The notes: a model not told the origin generated them from the letters alone. A stretch of DNA of 64,000 nt from JAJPIG01 sp035531675 (GCA_035531675.1 DATKSL010000027.1:108473-172472); one strand, 5' to 3'; shown: positions 17,796 through 29,649, numbered from the stretch's first letter. Program-made: numbers and translations.

Positions 17796-18449
17796 TTAGC
17801 CCGGTCGTTGGTTGTAGCGGCCCATCGCACGATCGAGATCTGCGGTGACGACCAGCGTCTCAACCGCTTCGGCAGCGCGCGCGACAACCGGCGCGAAACT
17901 CGCCAGCTCGCCGCGCGTCATCGGCTTGAGCACGAAATCCTTGCTGTCGTCGTCGGTAGGCGGGCGGCCGACACCGATGCGGATGCGGATAAAGTCCGCG
18001 CCGAGCCGCTCCGCGATCGAGCGCACGCCGCGATTACCCGCATCGCCGCCGCCGCGCTTGAGGCGCAGCCGGCCGGCTTCGAGATCGAGATCGTCGTGCA
18101 CCACGATCAGCCGCTCCACCGGAACCTTGAAATAGCCCAGCATCGCCGACAGACAGTCGCCGCTCAGGTTATAGAAGGTTTCGGGCTCGGCCAGGATTAG
18201 CCCGCGCCCCTCGATCGTGGTCTGGGCGTAGTTCGCCTTGAAGCGCCGCCGCGAAAGTTTCAGCTCGTGTGACGTGGCGAATCGCTCGACGGTCATGAAG
18301 CCGAGATTATGGCGCGCGCGCTGATACTCCTCCCCCGGATTGCCGAGCCCGGCGATGATCCATTGGACTTCGCCGCCGCCATCGGACGGCGCCTGCGCGG
18401 CGCTTTTCGCCGCGCGAAAATGTCTGAACAGGCGGCCGATCGGACTCAT
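17796..18449 (-). CDS. pth: Peptidyl-tRNA hydrolase
   Basis: A 217-residue enzyme that recycles tRNA from drop-off peptidyl-tRNA. The core begins at residue 30 with IIAGLGNPGEEYQRARHNLGF (conserved Asn and catalytic His), then AEPETFYNLSG and VVHDDLDLEAGRLRLKRGGGDAGNRGVRSI with the catalytic Asp and conserved His/Asn. About 27 extra N-terminal residues precede the core. Its ATG overlaps the hisC stop (ATGA), so the two are translationally coupled. Confidence 0.94.
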   Translation of the reverse strand: MSPIGRLFRHFRAAKSAAQAPSDGGGEVQWIIAGLGNPGEEYQRARHNLGFMTVERFATSHELKLSRRRFKANYAQTTIEGRGLILAEPETFYNLSGDCLSAMLGYFKVPVERLIVVHDDLDLEAGRLRLKRGGGDAGNRGVRSIAERLGADFIRIRIGVGRPPTDDDSKDFVLKPMTRGELASFAPVVARAAEAVETLVVTADLDRAMGRYNQRPG

Positions 18450-19573
18450 CGCGCGGGCGCCGCCGGCCGCCGCCGCGACGCCGTCGCGACGCCGGGCGTG
18501 GCCATCAGCGGACGCAGCGCGCGCATCAGCGCCGCCATCTCCGCCGGCGTGCCGATCGAAATCCTGAGCGCATCCTTGAGTTCCGGGGTCGCGAAGTAAC
18601 GCACCAGGATGCCGCGTTTTCTCAAGCCTGCCGCCAGCGGACCGAGGTCGCGCCCGGGTAGCCGCGCCATCACGAAGTTGGCCCGCGAGGGCGGCACCTC
18701 GAAGCCCATCCGACGCAGCTCGGCCTCGACCCGCGCCCGCATCGTCTTGATCCGCTCGACATTGCGGCGCATCCAGGCGACGTCGCGCAGCGCCCGCGCG
18801 CCGACCGCGATCGCCAGCCGGCTCAGGTTGTACGAATCCTTGACCTTGAGGAGCTGTTGGATAATTTCCGGATGCGCAAAGCCCAGCCCCAGCCGCATCC
18901 CGGCCAGCGAAAAGGATTTCGAGAACGAGCGCAGCACGACGACATTGCGATAACGGCGGACGAGCTCCAGCGCGTGGCCGTCGGCAAAATCGACGTAGGC
19001 CTCATCGATCACCAGCAGGCGTGGAGCGAGGCGGCGCGCCAGGGCGGCGAGCTTGGCCGCTGCGACGCAGGTGCCGGACGGCGAATTGGGATTGCATACG
19101 ATCGTCAGCCGCGCGCGCGCCCGCACCAGCTCGTCGAGCGGCAGGACGAAATTCTCGCGCCACGGGACGCCGATCACCGTGGCCTCCTGAATCGCCGCCA
19201 GCGTGTCGTACAGCGAGTAGGTCGGCAGTGGATAGGCGACGCGATCGCGCGCGCCCAACGTGACGCGGAAGATCATTGCGAGCAGTTCGTCAGAGCCGTT
19301 GCCGGCGACGATCATCTCGCGCGGCAGGCGGTAGAGGCGCGCCGCCTCGACGATCAGTTCATCGGCGAGCGGCGCCGGGTAGAGCCGCAGCAGGCCGGCC
19401 GCACCGGCCAGCACCCGGCGCACCGCCGGCGACGGGGGGTAGGGATTTTCGTTGGTGTTGAGTTTGATCAGTCGCTGGCCGGGGCGCGGCTGCTCACCCG
19501 GGACGTAAGCCGTCATCCGCCTGATGGCGCGGCGAAACATCCGCGCCGAATCTGCCCGATCGAGCGATCCCAT
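18446..19573 (-). CDS. hisC: Histidinol-phosphate aminotransferase
   Basis: A 375-residue fold type I aminotransferase for histidine biosynthesis; some members also act on aromatic amino acids. It shows KLNTNENPYPPSPAV, GNGSDELLAMIFR, NPNSPSG and the PLP lysine in LRSFSKSFSLAGMRLG. GTG at 19576 and ATG at 19573 are adjacent in-frame starts; I prefer the ATG because GGAG lies about 7 bp upstream. No other his gene is in the window. The start abuts the cutA stop and the end overlaps the pth start. Confidence 0.88.
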   Translation of the reverse strand: MGSLDRADSARMFRRAIRRMTAYVPGEQPRPGQRLIKLNTNENPYPPSPAVRRVLAGAAGLLRLYPAPLADELIVEAARLYRLPREMIVAGNGSDELLAMIFRVTLGARDRVAYPLPTYSLYDTLAAIQEATVIGVPWRENFVLPLDELVRARARLTIVCNPNSPSGTCVAAAKLAALARRLAPRLLVIDEAYVDFADGHALELVRRYRNVVVLRSFSKSFSLAGMRLGLGFAHPEIIQQLLKVKDSYNLSRLAIAVGARALRDVAWMRRNVERIKTMRARVEAELRRMGFEVPPSRANFVMARLPGRDLGPLAAGLRKRGILVRYFATPELKDALRISIGTPAEMAALMRALRPLMATPGVATASRRRPAAPAR

Positions 19574-19576
19574 CAC

Positions 19577-19930
19577 TCAGCTCCGCGCTCCGCGCCGCAC
19601 GGCGGTCGAGTCGAACAGCCATTTGACGTAGGCCTGATGGCCCCGGTCGAGCGCGAGCGAGAGAATTTCCGGCACCTCGTAGCTGTGCAGCTCGCGGACC
19701 CGCCGTTCGAGCCGGAGATAGAGCGCCGCGCGAGTCTTGATAACCAGCAGATATTCGCGCGCCTCCTCGATCGCGTCCCGCCATCGGTAGATTGAACGCA
19801 CCCGGGCCACGATATTGACGCACGCCGCCAAGCGCTCTTCGACCAGCGCCCGCGCGATTCGACGCGCCTCCCGCTCGCTGCCGGCGGTGACCAGGACCAG
19901 TCTCGCCGCGGATGCTCTCTGCGATGCCAT
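19577..19930 (-). CDS. cutA: CutA divalent-cation tolerance family protein
   Basis: A 117-residue trimeric protein of the CutA1 family, PII-like in fold, linked to copper tolerance in enterobacteria though its function is unsettled. The signature EERLAACVNIV...SIYRWRDAIEEA and ELHSYEVPEILSL are both present. Length is typical. The stop is directly followed by the hisC start, making a cutA-hisC-pth operon. Confidence 0.92.
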   Translation of the reverse strand: MASQRASAARLVLVTAGSEREARRIARALVEERLAACVNIVARVRSIYRWRDAIEEAREYLLVIKTRAALYLRLERRVRELHSYEVPEILSLALDRGHQAYVKWLFDSTAVRRGARS

Positions 19931-19986
19931 CGGAACCCGTGCCGCACGTCACTCTAGCGGCGCGCGCCGGCCGGTCCAAGTCGAAA

Positions 19987-22900
19987 TCATCGGACCGTGT
20001 TGGGACGAATTATGTTGATCGGCAGGCCCAGCGTCTTTTTCACCAGCTCGGCGACCGAGGTGATGGGCTTGACGCTGACATGCGGATCGCTCATCGGCCC
20101 GCGCACCGCGAAGTAGGCGGCAAACAACGTGGTGCCGGCCGCCAGATGCTCGCCGAGCAACGGAATCTTGGTGACCAGCCAGTTGATGGTATTGAACGGC
20201 ACCATCTCGATCGTCATGTCCATGGTGCCCTCGCCCACATTGACCGTGCCCTGCGCCCCCATATCCATCACCGGCCCCTTGATCGCCAGGTCATCGGTAT
20301 GGAACACGCCGTCGTGGCCGACGAAGTTGCCGGCCAGCGTATCGAAAGGCAGGCCCGCGACCCGCGGGTCGGGGACCTGGGCGGTCAGCCAGCTCTTCAG
20401 ATCGATCATGCCGAGGATTATCGAGAGCAGCCGGAATTTCGCGATTACCCCTTTTTCGGCGTTGATGGCGAGCTTGCCCGCAAGCGTGGTGAAGAAATCG
20501 TTGTTGGTGTCGGCTCGCAGATCGCCGCTCACGTCGATCTTGCCGGTCAGTTCGGGCCGTCCCGAATCCTTGATGAGCCGCATTAGGGAGGCCCCGTCGA
20601 TCTGCGTCAACTGGCCCTGCATATGGATCCAGTCGTCCTTCTGCCGCCCCGAGATTTCCATCGCAATATGGCCGCCGAGCGCTTCGGCCTTGAAACTCCG
20701 CACCTGCCACGCGCCATGGTCGTAGCGATAATTGGTGCCGACGTCGGACATCTCGAGCCGCGCAAGCCTGGCTTTGCGCGCGCCGAGGTAGCCGGTGACC
20801 GGAATCTTGAACATCATGACCGGAGTCGGCGGCGACCACGGCAGCCGGATGAATTTCATTACCGACAAGTCGAGCCGCTGCGCGACCGCGTTGAGCTCCA
20901 GCTCCGGATGCGAGAAATCGCGCAGCGCGATGCTCAGATCGATCGGCGCCTGCTCGATACTCGCCGAAGGTATCTGGATCTTCATCCCGCGGCCGTCGAG
21001 CGCCACGGTCGCGGAGTCAAGCTTTATGGGCGCGCGCAAAAATCCGAACTGCAGCTGGCCGCGCCCGAGCTCCAGGCGCCCGGTGACCCGGTAGGCGGGC
21101 TTCGCCGCCGCCGCGCCTGCCACGAACACCGTGCCGTTGATATTTCCCTGCAGGGCGAGGTCGGAGGAGTCGACCAACAGCGGCAACCATCGCTGCGCGC
21201 TCAGATTGCGCACCTCCACCGACAGGTTGCGCGCCATCAGCCCCTGCCCCCGGCGCGACAGGTTACCGTTTACGATCAGGCTGCCGCCGCCGCCGGCGCC
21301 GCCGTTCGCCGCCTGCACCAGCAGCCGCTCAATCCTGACGGTCGTGGGCACGATCGTAACCTGGCCGGCGCTGAATTCGAGTGGGCGTGGCAGGGCCTTG
21401 AAGGCGACCCGCAACGGATGCGGCCTGAGCTGCACGATGAGGGCGTTGGGCCCGTGAGGCTTCGCCGCCACCAGCGTACCGCTCGACTTGAGATCGAGGC
21501 TGGCCTCGCCCGCCACGGAGCTGACGCTCTGGCTCGCCAGCTTCGCCAGTGCCGGGGCGTTCTTGAGCGCCGCCGCATAGACCTGCTCGGCCGCGAGCTC
21601 GCCTTTCGCTTCGAGCACGTAGTCGATTCGCTTCACGCCGCGCGCCAGGTCGGCACGCCCGCTCACCGCACTGAGCGTCGATTGGCCGATACGCGCCGCG
21701 CCCTCGGCCAGCGCCAGCGTCCCGCGCGTGTACGTGACCTTGCCGCCGAACTGGCTGACCGGCGGGACTCCCCAGGCGGAGGGCAGATTGAAAGCGACCG
21801 CCGCCAGCTTGCCGCTGGCCGAGAGATGCCGGCGCAGCACCGTTGCCGGCGAGCTTCTTAGCGCGCTGAGCGGCGTGCTCAGTTCCGCCTGGTCGATTAT
21901 CAGCTCCCCTCCCTGGATCGCATTGTCGATGGCGGCGATCGATTTCGGCAGCGAACGGACGTCAGCGACGAACTTGCGCAGCGCCGCCAGCTCCGCCCGC
22001 AGCTCGCGCATCCGCACCGTCAGCATCGGGTCGGCGCCGTAGGGATCGTCGAGGCCACCGCTGGCATCGAGTATCGGCGCCTGATTGCGCGCGATGGTCA
22101 GCGTCGGGACGTCGAAGCGCGCGCTGCTCGCGTTGAACGAAAAGCGCAACGCAAAATCGCCCGGCGCGATCGCCGAGGCCAGCCGCGGGCCGCGAATCTC
22201 AACCTGGCGCACCAGCGCCGAAACCTCGCCCGAGAGGCGGCCGTCGCGATGGAGCGCGAACTTGATCCCCCCACTGCTGCGTTCCTCGAGCACCGTCGTT
22301 CCCAGGCTGAGCGTGCGCCGCGCCTGGTCGCCGCCACGCAGCTCGCCGTGCAGGATCACGTCTTCGGGCAAGCGCCGGTCGCGGCCGAACGCGACCACGC
22401 CGCCCAGCCGCAGGCCTGCCGCCGGCGCAGCCATCCAGTCGCCTTCGAAGTGGACGTACCAGCGCTCGGCGTGGGCGCGACGATGATAGGCGCGCAGCGT
22501 GACCGCGCTGGCGATCGGTCGGCCGCCGGCCACGCTCACGGTCGCGTCGTCGATTTCGAGCTGCCGCGTCACGCCAGACAGCATCGCAAAGGCTTGCGCG
22601 ATCGATTTCCGGAGCTGATCGTTCAGGCGCGGAATCGCGGCTGCGCCGCCCGCCAGCATCTCCGCCGGCACGGTCAGCACCGGCTGCTCGGCGCGCAGGA
22701 AGCGCAGCGGCAGCCCCCGCGAATGGATGAGATTGTGATAGCTGACCCAGGCGACCAGGCGTTTAAGGTGCGCGACCTCGACGCCGTCGCGGAAGATCCG
22801 CGGCTGGTCGAGCAGCACCACCAGGTGACTGCGGAGTTCGACGCTGCTGCCCGCGATCGCGATATGCGTCCCGGTGGCGGCGTCGACCCGCGCCAGCGTC

Positions 22901-23010
22901 AGCCTCACCAGCCGATCGCGGTTGCGGTAGACCAGCAGGCTGAGCCCGCCCGCGATGATCACCAGCAGGGCCGTCAGCAGCGCAGCTATACGGAGCGGTT
23001 TCACGATCAT
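19987..23010 (-). CDS. AsmA-family inner membrane-anchored protein
   Basis: A 1007-residue protein with one N-terminal transmembrane segment (about residues 7-27) and a long beta-rich periplasmic part, the architecture of AsmA/YhdP-type bridge-like lipid-transfer proteins. The N-terminal AsmA-like pattern (ARVDAATGTHIAIAGSSVEL) and the C-terminal region at about 830-990 (GKLAINAEKGVIAKF, DMGAQGTVNVGEGTMDM, and the ending IPLLGEHLAAGTTLFAAYFAV) are recognisable. It probably helps carry phospholipid to the outer membrane. It is the second lipid-transport component in the window after the Mla operon, but is not linked to it. Confidence 0.85.
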   Translation of the reverse strand: MIVKPLRIAALLTALLVIIAGGLSLLVYRNRDRLVRLTLARVDAATGTHIAIAGSSVELRSHLVVLLDQPRIFRDGVEVAHLKRLVAWVSYHNLIHSRGLPLRFLRAEQPVLTVPAEMLAGGAAAIPRLNDQLRKSIAQAFAMLSGVTRQLEIDDATVSVAGGRPIASAVTLRAYHRRAHAERWYVHFEGDWMAAPAAGLRLGGVVAFGRDRRLPEDVILHGELRGGDQARRTLSLGTTVLEERSSGGIKFALHRDGRLSGEVSALVRQVEIRGPRLASAIAPGDFALRFSFNASSARFDVPTLTIARNQAPILDASGGLDDPYGADPMLTVRMRELRAELAALRKFVADVRSLPKSIAAIDNAIQGGELIIDQAELSTPLSALRSSPATVLRRHLSASGKLAAVAFNLPSAWGVPPVSQFGGKVTYTRGTLALAEGAARIGQSTLSAVSGRADLARGVKRIDYVLEAKGELAAEQVYAAALKNAPALAKLASQSVSSVAGEASLDLKSSGTLVAAKPHGPNALIVQLRPHPLRVAFKALPRPLEFSAGQVTIVPTTVRIERLLVQAANGGAGGGGSLIVNGNLSRRGQGLMARNLSVEVRNLSAQRWLPLLVDSSDLALQGNINGTVFVAGAAAAKPAYRVTGRLELGRGQLQFGFLRAPIKLDSATVALDGRGMKIQIPSASIEQAPIDLSIALRDFSHPELELNAVAQRLDLSVMKFIRLPWSPPTPVMMFKIPVTGYLGARKARLARLEMSDVGTNYRYDHGAWQVRSFKAEALGGHIAMEISGRQKDDWIHMQGQLTQIDGASLMRLIKDSGRPELTGKIDVSGDLRADTNNDFFTTLAGKLAINAEKGVIAKFRLLSIILGMIDLKSWLTAQVPDPRVAGLPFDTLAGNFVGHDGVFHTDDLAIKGPVMDMGAQGTVNVGEGTMDMTIEMVPFNTINWLVTKIPLLGEHLAAGTTLFAAYFAVRGPMSDPHVSVKPITSVAELVKKTLGLPINIIRPNTVR

Positions 23011-23070
23011 GCGGCGGCGGCGGACGCTGCCGCGTCCCGTCCCTGCCCTCTCCGGGAAGAAAGTGGCGGT

Positions 23071-24924
23071 CTACTCGCCTTCGCTCAGTTCCGCAGCCGG
23101 CGTCGTTTCAGCGAGACCGATCCGATGCTTGGCGCGCAGCCCCGTCTTGAGCACCCGGTGACGCAGACGCACGGAGTTCGGCGTGACCTCGACCAGTTCC
23201 TCGTCGTCAATCCACTCCAGCGCCAGGTCGAGCGACAGGCGGCGCGGCGTGGTCAGCCGAATCGCCTCGTCGTGGCCGGAGGCGCGCATATTGCTCAGCT
23301 TCTTCTCGCGGCAGACGTTGACCGCCAGGTTGATTTCGCGCGAGTACTCGCCGACGATCATGCCCTCGTAGACCGGCTCCTGCGGGCCGATGAAAAACCG
23401 CCCGCGCTCCTGCAGATGGAACAGCGCGTAGCCGGTTGCGACCCCTTCGCGATCCGAAATCATGGCGCCGTTCTGGCGCGCGCGGATCACGCCGCACCAC
23501 GGCGCGTAGCCGTTGAACAGCGAATGCATCACGCCCGCGCCGCGGGTCTCGGCCAGAAAGCGGCTGCGAAAGCCGATCAGCCCGCGCGCCGGAATCTCGT
23601 ACTCCAGCCGCACCCGGCCACCGGCATAAGTGGTCATGGTCTGCATCCGGCCGCGCCGCGCCGACAACAGCTGCGTCACCACGCCAATCGCCTCTTCCGG
23701 GATATCCACCATCAGCAGTTCCATCGGCTCGAGCAGCGCGCCGTCGGGCGATTGCCGGGTCACCACGGTGGGCTTGGAGACCGCCAGCTCGTAGCCTTCG
23801 CGCCGCATGGTCTCGACGATCACCGCCAGCGCCAGCTCGCCGCGCCCGGCCAGCCGCCAGGCGTCGGGACTCGACTGGTCGACCCGCACGCTGACGTTGC
23901 GCCGCGCTTCCTGATCGATACGCTCGGCGAGCTTGCGCGAGGTCACGTAATCGCCTTCGCGCCCGGCCCACGGCGAGGTGTTGACCGCAAAGGTCATCGC
24001 CACCGTCGGCTCGTCGATCCGAATCGGCGGCAGCGCGCGCGGCTCGGCCAGGTCGCTGATGGTCTCGCCGATCGCGACGTCCTCGACGCCCGCCACCATC
24101 ACGATGTCGCCGGCCGCCGCCCGTTCGAGCTCGACGCGCTTGAGTCCGTTCCAGCCGTACAGCCGCGCCAGCTTGCAAGTCACCTGGCTGCCGTCGAGCC
24201 GGCACAGCGCATAGTTGACGCCCGCCCGCAGCTCGCCGGCCAGCAGCCTGCCGATGGCGAGGCGGCCGACGTAATCGTCGTAATCGAGGTTATTGACCTG
24301 CAGCTGCACGGGCGCGTCGGGATCGATCTCCGGACCCGGCAGATGGCTCACGATCGCTTCAAACAGCGGCCGCAGATCGACCCCCGGCTCGCGCGTACTG
24401 GCGCTGGCCGTGCCGATGCGGGCGTTGGTATAGAGCACCGGAAAATCGAGCTGGGCCTCGGTCGCGCCGAGATCGATAAACAGGTCGTAGATTTCGTCGA
24501 GCACTTCGGCCGCGCGCGCATCGGCGCGGTCGATCTTGTTGATGCAGATGACGGCCGGCAGATGGGATTCCAGCGCCTTGCGCAGCACGAAGCGGGTTTG
24601 CGGCAGCGGCCCTTCGCAGGCGTCGACCAGTAGCAGGATGCCGTCGACCAGCGTCAGCGTGCGCTCGACCTCGCCGCCGAAGTCCGAATGGCCAGGAGTA
24701 TCGACGATATTGATGCGCGTGTCGTGCCACACGATCGAGGTGTTCTTGGCCAGGATGGTGATGCCGCGTTCGCGCTCGAGCGCAAACGAGTCCATCACCC
24801 GATCGACCACCTGCTCGTTGGCGCGAAACGCGCCGGCCTGGCGCAGCAGTGCGTCAACGAGCGTGGTTTTCCCGTGATCGACGTGGGCAACGATGGCGAT
24901 GTTGCGAAGATTGTGGCGCTGCAT
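23071..24924 (-). CDS. typA: Translational GTPase TypA/BipA
   Basis: A 617-residue ribosome-associated GTPase important in stress and low-temperature ribosome assembly. I chose the ATG at 24924 because the conserved protein begins LRNIAIVAHVDHGKTTL (G1); an upstream ATG at 24975 would add 17 unconserved residues. Other motifs are ERGITILAKN (G2), DTPGHSDFGGE (G3), INKIDRADA (G4), and EF-G-like domains III and V ending with LEWIDDEELVEVTPNSVRLRH, as in TypA. Confidence 0.96.
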   Translation of the reverse strand: MQRHNLRNIAIVAHVDHGKTTLVDALLRQAGAFRANEQVVDRVMDSFALERERGITILAKNTSIVWHDTRINIVDTPGHSDFGGEVERTLTLVDGILLLVDACEGPLPQTRFVLRKALESHLPAVICINKIDRADARAAEVLDEIYDLFIDLGATEAQLDFPVLYTNARIGTASASTREPGVDLRPLFEAIVSHLPGPEIDPDAPVQLQVNNLDYDDYVGRLAIGRLLAGELRAGVNYALCRLDGSQVTCKLARLYGWNGLKRVELERAAAGDIVMVAGVEDVAIGETISDLAEPRALPPIRIDEPTVAMTFAVNTSPWAGREGDYVTSRKLAERIDQEARRNVSVRVDQSSPDAWRLAGRGELALAVIVETMRREGYELAVSKPTVVTRQSPDGALLEPMELLMVDIPEEAIGVVTQLLSARRGRMQTMTTYAGGRVRLEYEIPARGLIGFRSRFLAETRGAGVMHSLFNGYAPWCGVIRARQNGAMISDREGVATGYALFHLQERGRFFIGPQEPVYEGMIVGEYSREINLAVNVCREKKLSNMRASGHDEAIRLTTPRRLSLDLALEWIDDEELVEVTPNSVRLRHRVLKTGLRAKHRIGLAETTPAAELSEGE

Positions 24925-25053
24925 CTGGATACTAAAAGGCGACCGCACCGACAACACGGACGGCCGCACTTCCATCAGTGTACCTGCCGCCCGACGCAGT
25001 GTAAACGCGGGTCGCGCGGAAGTTGATTAAGGAACGATTAACGGCGCGCCGCG

Positions 25054-25626
25054 TTACGGCCCCGGCGGCGCCGGCGGCGGGGCGGGATTACCGGCGCTGG
25101 TGCTCTGCAACTGCTGGATAAGCTGTCCGATATCCTTGATCTCGACCACCTGCCAGCGGCCGTCGTCGGGGTTGCGCGCCATGCGGATGTCCCACACCCG
25201 CCCGCGCCCATCGGTGAAGCGCGTATAGGCGCTATCGCCGTTGTGATGCAGTATCGCGATCGCCGCCGCCGCCGCCCATCCCGGCATCTGCACGCTGCGC
25301 GCGCCGTTGTCGACCTGCCGCTGGGCCCACGAATCGACCAGCGCCGCGACCGGCTTGCTGAACATATCGACCGCGCCCTTGCCGACGATCTGGCCGAGCA
25401 GATTGTCGGGGCCGGCCTTCTTCTGGACCATCTCGTAGCCGGCGTTTCTGACCACGCTTGGGAAATTGACGTAGCTCGCCGCCACCGCGCCGTCGCGATC
25501 GTCGATCGCGCGCTTGAGCTGATAGACCGCCCACGACGGCGTGCCCGGCAGATAGAGCAGGCCCCAGCCCGCGACCACCACGATCACCAGGATCGCGGTC
25601 CAATGCCTGATTGCGAAGCGTGCCAT
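25054..25626 (-). CDS. DUF2939-type membrane-anchored protein
   Basis: A 190-residue protein with an N-terminal transmembrane segment (about residues 8-26), then SWAVYQLKRAIDDRDGAVAASYVNFPSV, the opening that marks DUF2939. A small alpha/beta domain ending in RWQVVEIKDI and a Pro-rich tail follow. The role is unknown; other members are predicted periplasmic. It lies 30 bp downstream of pgl on the same strand. Confidence 0.78.
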   Translation of the reverse strand: MARFAIRHWTAILVIVVVAGWGLLYLPGTPSWAVYQLKRAIDDRDGAVAASYVNFPSVVRNAGYEMVQKKAGPDNLLGQIVGKGAVDMFSKPVAALVDSWAQRQVDNGARSVQMPGWAAAAAIAILHHNGDSAYTRFTDGRGRVWDIRMARNPDDGRWQVVEIKDIGQLIQQLQSTSAGNPAPPPAPPGP

Positions 25627-25656
25627 CGTGTTTGTTGCGCGCAGACCCGGGCAGAC

Positions 25657-26403
25657 TCAACCGGATTTCGCGAGCAGGCTGGCTGCGGCGCGGTCCATCA
25701 GCCACAACAGCTCGCCGTCTTCGGGCGCGACCAGCTGAGCCGGGTAGCGATCCGGATCGCGCGGGCCTTCCAGCACCGCCTTGACCGCGGCCGCCTTCTC
25801 CGCGCCGGTCACCATGAACAGCACCCGCGCCGCGTGGTTGATAACCGGCGCCGTCAGAGTCACGCGATGCGCCTGCTCGGCCTCGACCGTGACCGCCATC
25901 GCCAGCCGCTCGGCTTCGTGCAGCGCCGGATGGCCCGGAAAAAGCGAGGCGATATGCGCGTTGGCGCCCAGACCCAGGAGCACCACACCGAAGCGCGGCC
26001 ATTCGCCTACGTCGATCGAAAAGCAGCGCCGGAGTTCATCTTCGTACGCGCGCGCCGCCTGCTCGGGCGGATCCTCGCCGCGCATCCGATGGATCTGCTC
26101 GGGTCGGAGCGCGAGCTGCCCGAGCATGGTGCGATTCGCCATCCCGAAGTTGCTGGCCGGATCGCCGGGCGGCACGCAGCGCTCGTCGCCCCAGAAAAAT
26201 TGAACTTCCTTCCAATCGACGCTCAGGCGAAAGCGCGTCGCCAGCAGCTCGTAGGTGGCGGCCGGAGTCGATCCGCCGGTCAGGCAGAGATTGAACTCGG
26301 CATGGATACAGATATCCTCGCCGGCAAAATGGGCGATCTCCTCGGCCGCGCGCACGTGCGTCGCCGACGCGTCCTCCAGTATCTGGATCTGAGGTTCTTT
26401 CAT
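25657..26403 (-). CDS. pgl: 6-phosphogluconolactonase
   Basis: A 248-residue enzyme of the NagB/DevB fold that hydrolyses 6-phosphogluconolactone in the oxidative pentose phosphate pathway. Signature segments are LCLTGGSTPAATYELLA, VQFFWGDERCVPPGDPASNFGMANRTML and LLGLGANAHIASLFPG (LGxGxDGHTASLFPG in typical members; here Asp-Gly-His-Thr is replaced by Ala-Asn-Ala-His-Ile). It sits 2 bp after the tkt stop, so both pentose phosphate genes are in one operon. No zwf or gnd is seen here. Confidence 0.88.
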   Translation of the reverse strand: MKEPQIQILEDASATHVRAAEEIAHFAGEDICIHAEFNLCLTGGSTPAATYELLATRFRLSVDWKEVQFFWGDERCVPPGDPASNFGMANRTMLGQLALRPEQIHRMRGEDPPEQAARAYEDELRRCFSIDVGEWPRFGVVLLGLGANAHIASLFPGHPALHEAERLAMAVTVEAEQAHRVTLTAPVINHAARVLFMVTGAEKAAAVKAVLEGPRDPDRYPAQLVAPEDGELLWLMDRAAASLLAKSG

Positions 26404-26405
26404 AT

Positions 26406-28460
<2,055 letters not shown>

Positions 28461-28691
28461 CCGCGAGGTTAAGGGCGGCGCGGGCGCCGCCGGGTTAAGT
28501 ATCGCGCGGGTCAGACTCGCCGCGGTTCCTCGGATTCGGGAACATCCCGCCAGGTTTCTCTTCCATGCTTTTCAAAATCGCGCGCCGGCGCAAGAGCTGC
28601 CGCGCTCGAGCTTCGGCACGGCGGCGATTTCCGATGAAAATTGTGAGGTCGCGGACCGTGGCGCGACGACCACGCGCCGGGGATAGATGTG

Positions 28692-28725
28692 GATGTGGGT
28701 GCGCCAGGTTGGCCGCACCCACATC
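28692..28725 (-). terminator. Hairpin downstream of the secreted protein gene
   Basis: A 12-bp inverted repeat, GATGTGGGTGCG and CGCACCCACATC, encloses a 10-nt loop. It lies 30 bp past the stop of the minus-strand secreted-protein gene. No T-run follows on either strand, so it is a terminator candidate by position and stability only. Confidence 0.4.
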
Positions 28726-28754
28726 GGAGCGTTCGCTACTAGCTGGAAATCGCC

Positions 28755-29414
28755 CTAGTTCTTTGTCCAGACATGCGCACTCAGGATCGGCGTGGTCGAC
28801 GCTGCCGGAGGCGTTGGCGTGCCGCCGGTATTAGTCTGCTCGACCGTGTAGAGCGACTTCCCGTTGGGGCCGTTCAGGTAACCTACCCAGGTACCTGTAC
28901 CACCGCACTGCGCATCATTTGAGGCGGTGCTCTCAGCAGTCGTGACCGCAGGGCCCGCAGTTACGGTCACAGTCATGATGACTCTCCCGGTCGCGGAATC
29001 GACGGTGTAAGTTCCGGCCAGGTCGCAAGTGAACGAATCGCCGGTGCCCGGCGATCCATAGTTCATAGTTTCCTCACCACTGGTGATGTTGCCCCTGCCG
29101 TCGAACTGGAGAAAGCCGGCGCTGGCAAACGGCACGGTCGGCGGATTCGGCTCCGAGACCGTTCCGGTGATCGAAGCGTCATACGCCATACCCGCGGTCA
29201 AAAAGACGCCCTTCAGATTATTCGTCTTCAGATGGCCGCGACCATGACCATGACCAGGAGCCGCATTAGCCATTCCGCCACTGAACGCGATCAGCAAGCC
29301 CGCCAAGGCCACCGGCAGGATGCTCTGCGCTACCATCGTCAGGTAATGTCTGCCGACGCCCCGCTTCGGACCGGCATCGCACCCGCGATCCCGAACGCTC
29401 TCTAATTTAGTCAT
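28755..29414 (-). CDS. Secreted beta-rich protein of unknown function
   Basis: A 219-residue protein starting at an ATG with AGGA 6 bp upstream. A hydrophobic signal segment at about residues 28-50 (ILPVALAGLLIAFSG) ends at ANAAPG. The mature part opens with a His/Gly-rich GHGHGRGH stretch, then LKTNNLKGVFLTAG, GFLQFDGRGNITSGEE and CDLAGTYTVDSATGRV. This LxGxY...FDGxGxIxxG style is common in small secreted proteins of soil bacteria. It resembles the gene at 30550-31101, and the two flank the bfd-bfr pair. Confidence 0.7.
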   Translation of the reverse strand: MTKLESVRDRGCDAGPKRGVGRHYLTMVAQSILPVALAGLLIAFSGGMANAAPGHGHGRGHLKTNNLKGVFLTAGMAYDASITGTVSEPNPPTVPFASAGFLQFDGRGNITSGEETMNYGSPGTGDSFTCDLAGTYTVDSATGRVIMTVTVTAGPAVTTAESTASNDAQCGGTGTWVGYLNGPNGKSLYTVEQTNTGGTPTPPAASTTPILSAHVWTKN

Positions 29415-29617
29415 TATCTTCCTATGTTCTCCTTTATCTCTCGTACATAAGCATGAACTTTATGCTGAGTTGCGCAACGGTGCTACCAAAACCGGGGAGA
29501 GTTACGTTATCCGCGGAACCCATACTGTCGAATGCGGGGCCGCTGAAGCTCTGAGACTCCCGGCTTTTTGTTGGTTCGCTTGATCTTAGGAGAGCCTTGC
29601 AGACGTGACGACAAGTT

Positions 29618-29636
29618 GATAATGATTCTCATAATC
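29618..29636 (+). promoter_or_regulatory. Fur box upstream of bfd
   Basis: GATAATGATTCTCATAATC matches the 19-bp Fur consensus GATAATGATAATCATTATC at 16 of 19 positions (mismatches at 10, 11 and 16). It ends 13 bp before the bfd ATG, so bound Fur would block transcription or initiation. Iron control of bfd-bfr is therefore very likely. It could also affect the divergent secreted-protein gene, whose start lies about 200 bp away. Confidence 0.88.
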
Positions 29637-29649
29637 GAGGCAACCGCGA

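Noticed and set aside
22249..24633. A 794-codon plus-strand open frame
   Set aside because: Antisense to AsmA and typA, which have clear family motifs; a high-GC shadow frame.
28495..28722. A 75-codon minus-strand frame after tkt
   Set aside because: Arg/Pro-rich, no ribosome site, overlaps the hairpin at 28692-28725.
29415..29617. Possible riboswitch in the divergent leader region
   Set aside because: Structured-looking sequence is present, but no c-di-GMP, cobalamin or other consensus could be matched by eye.
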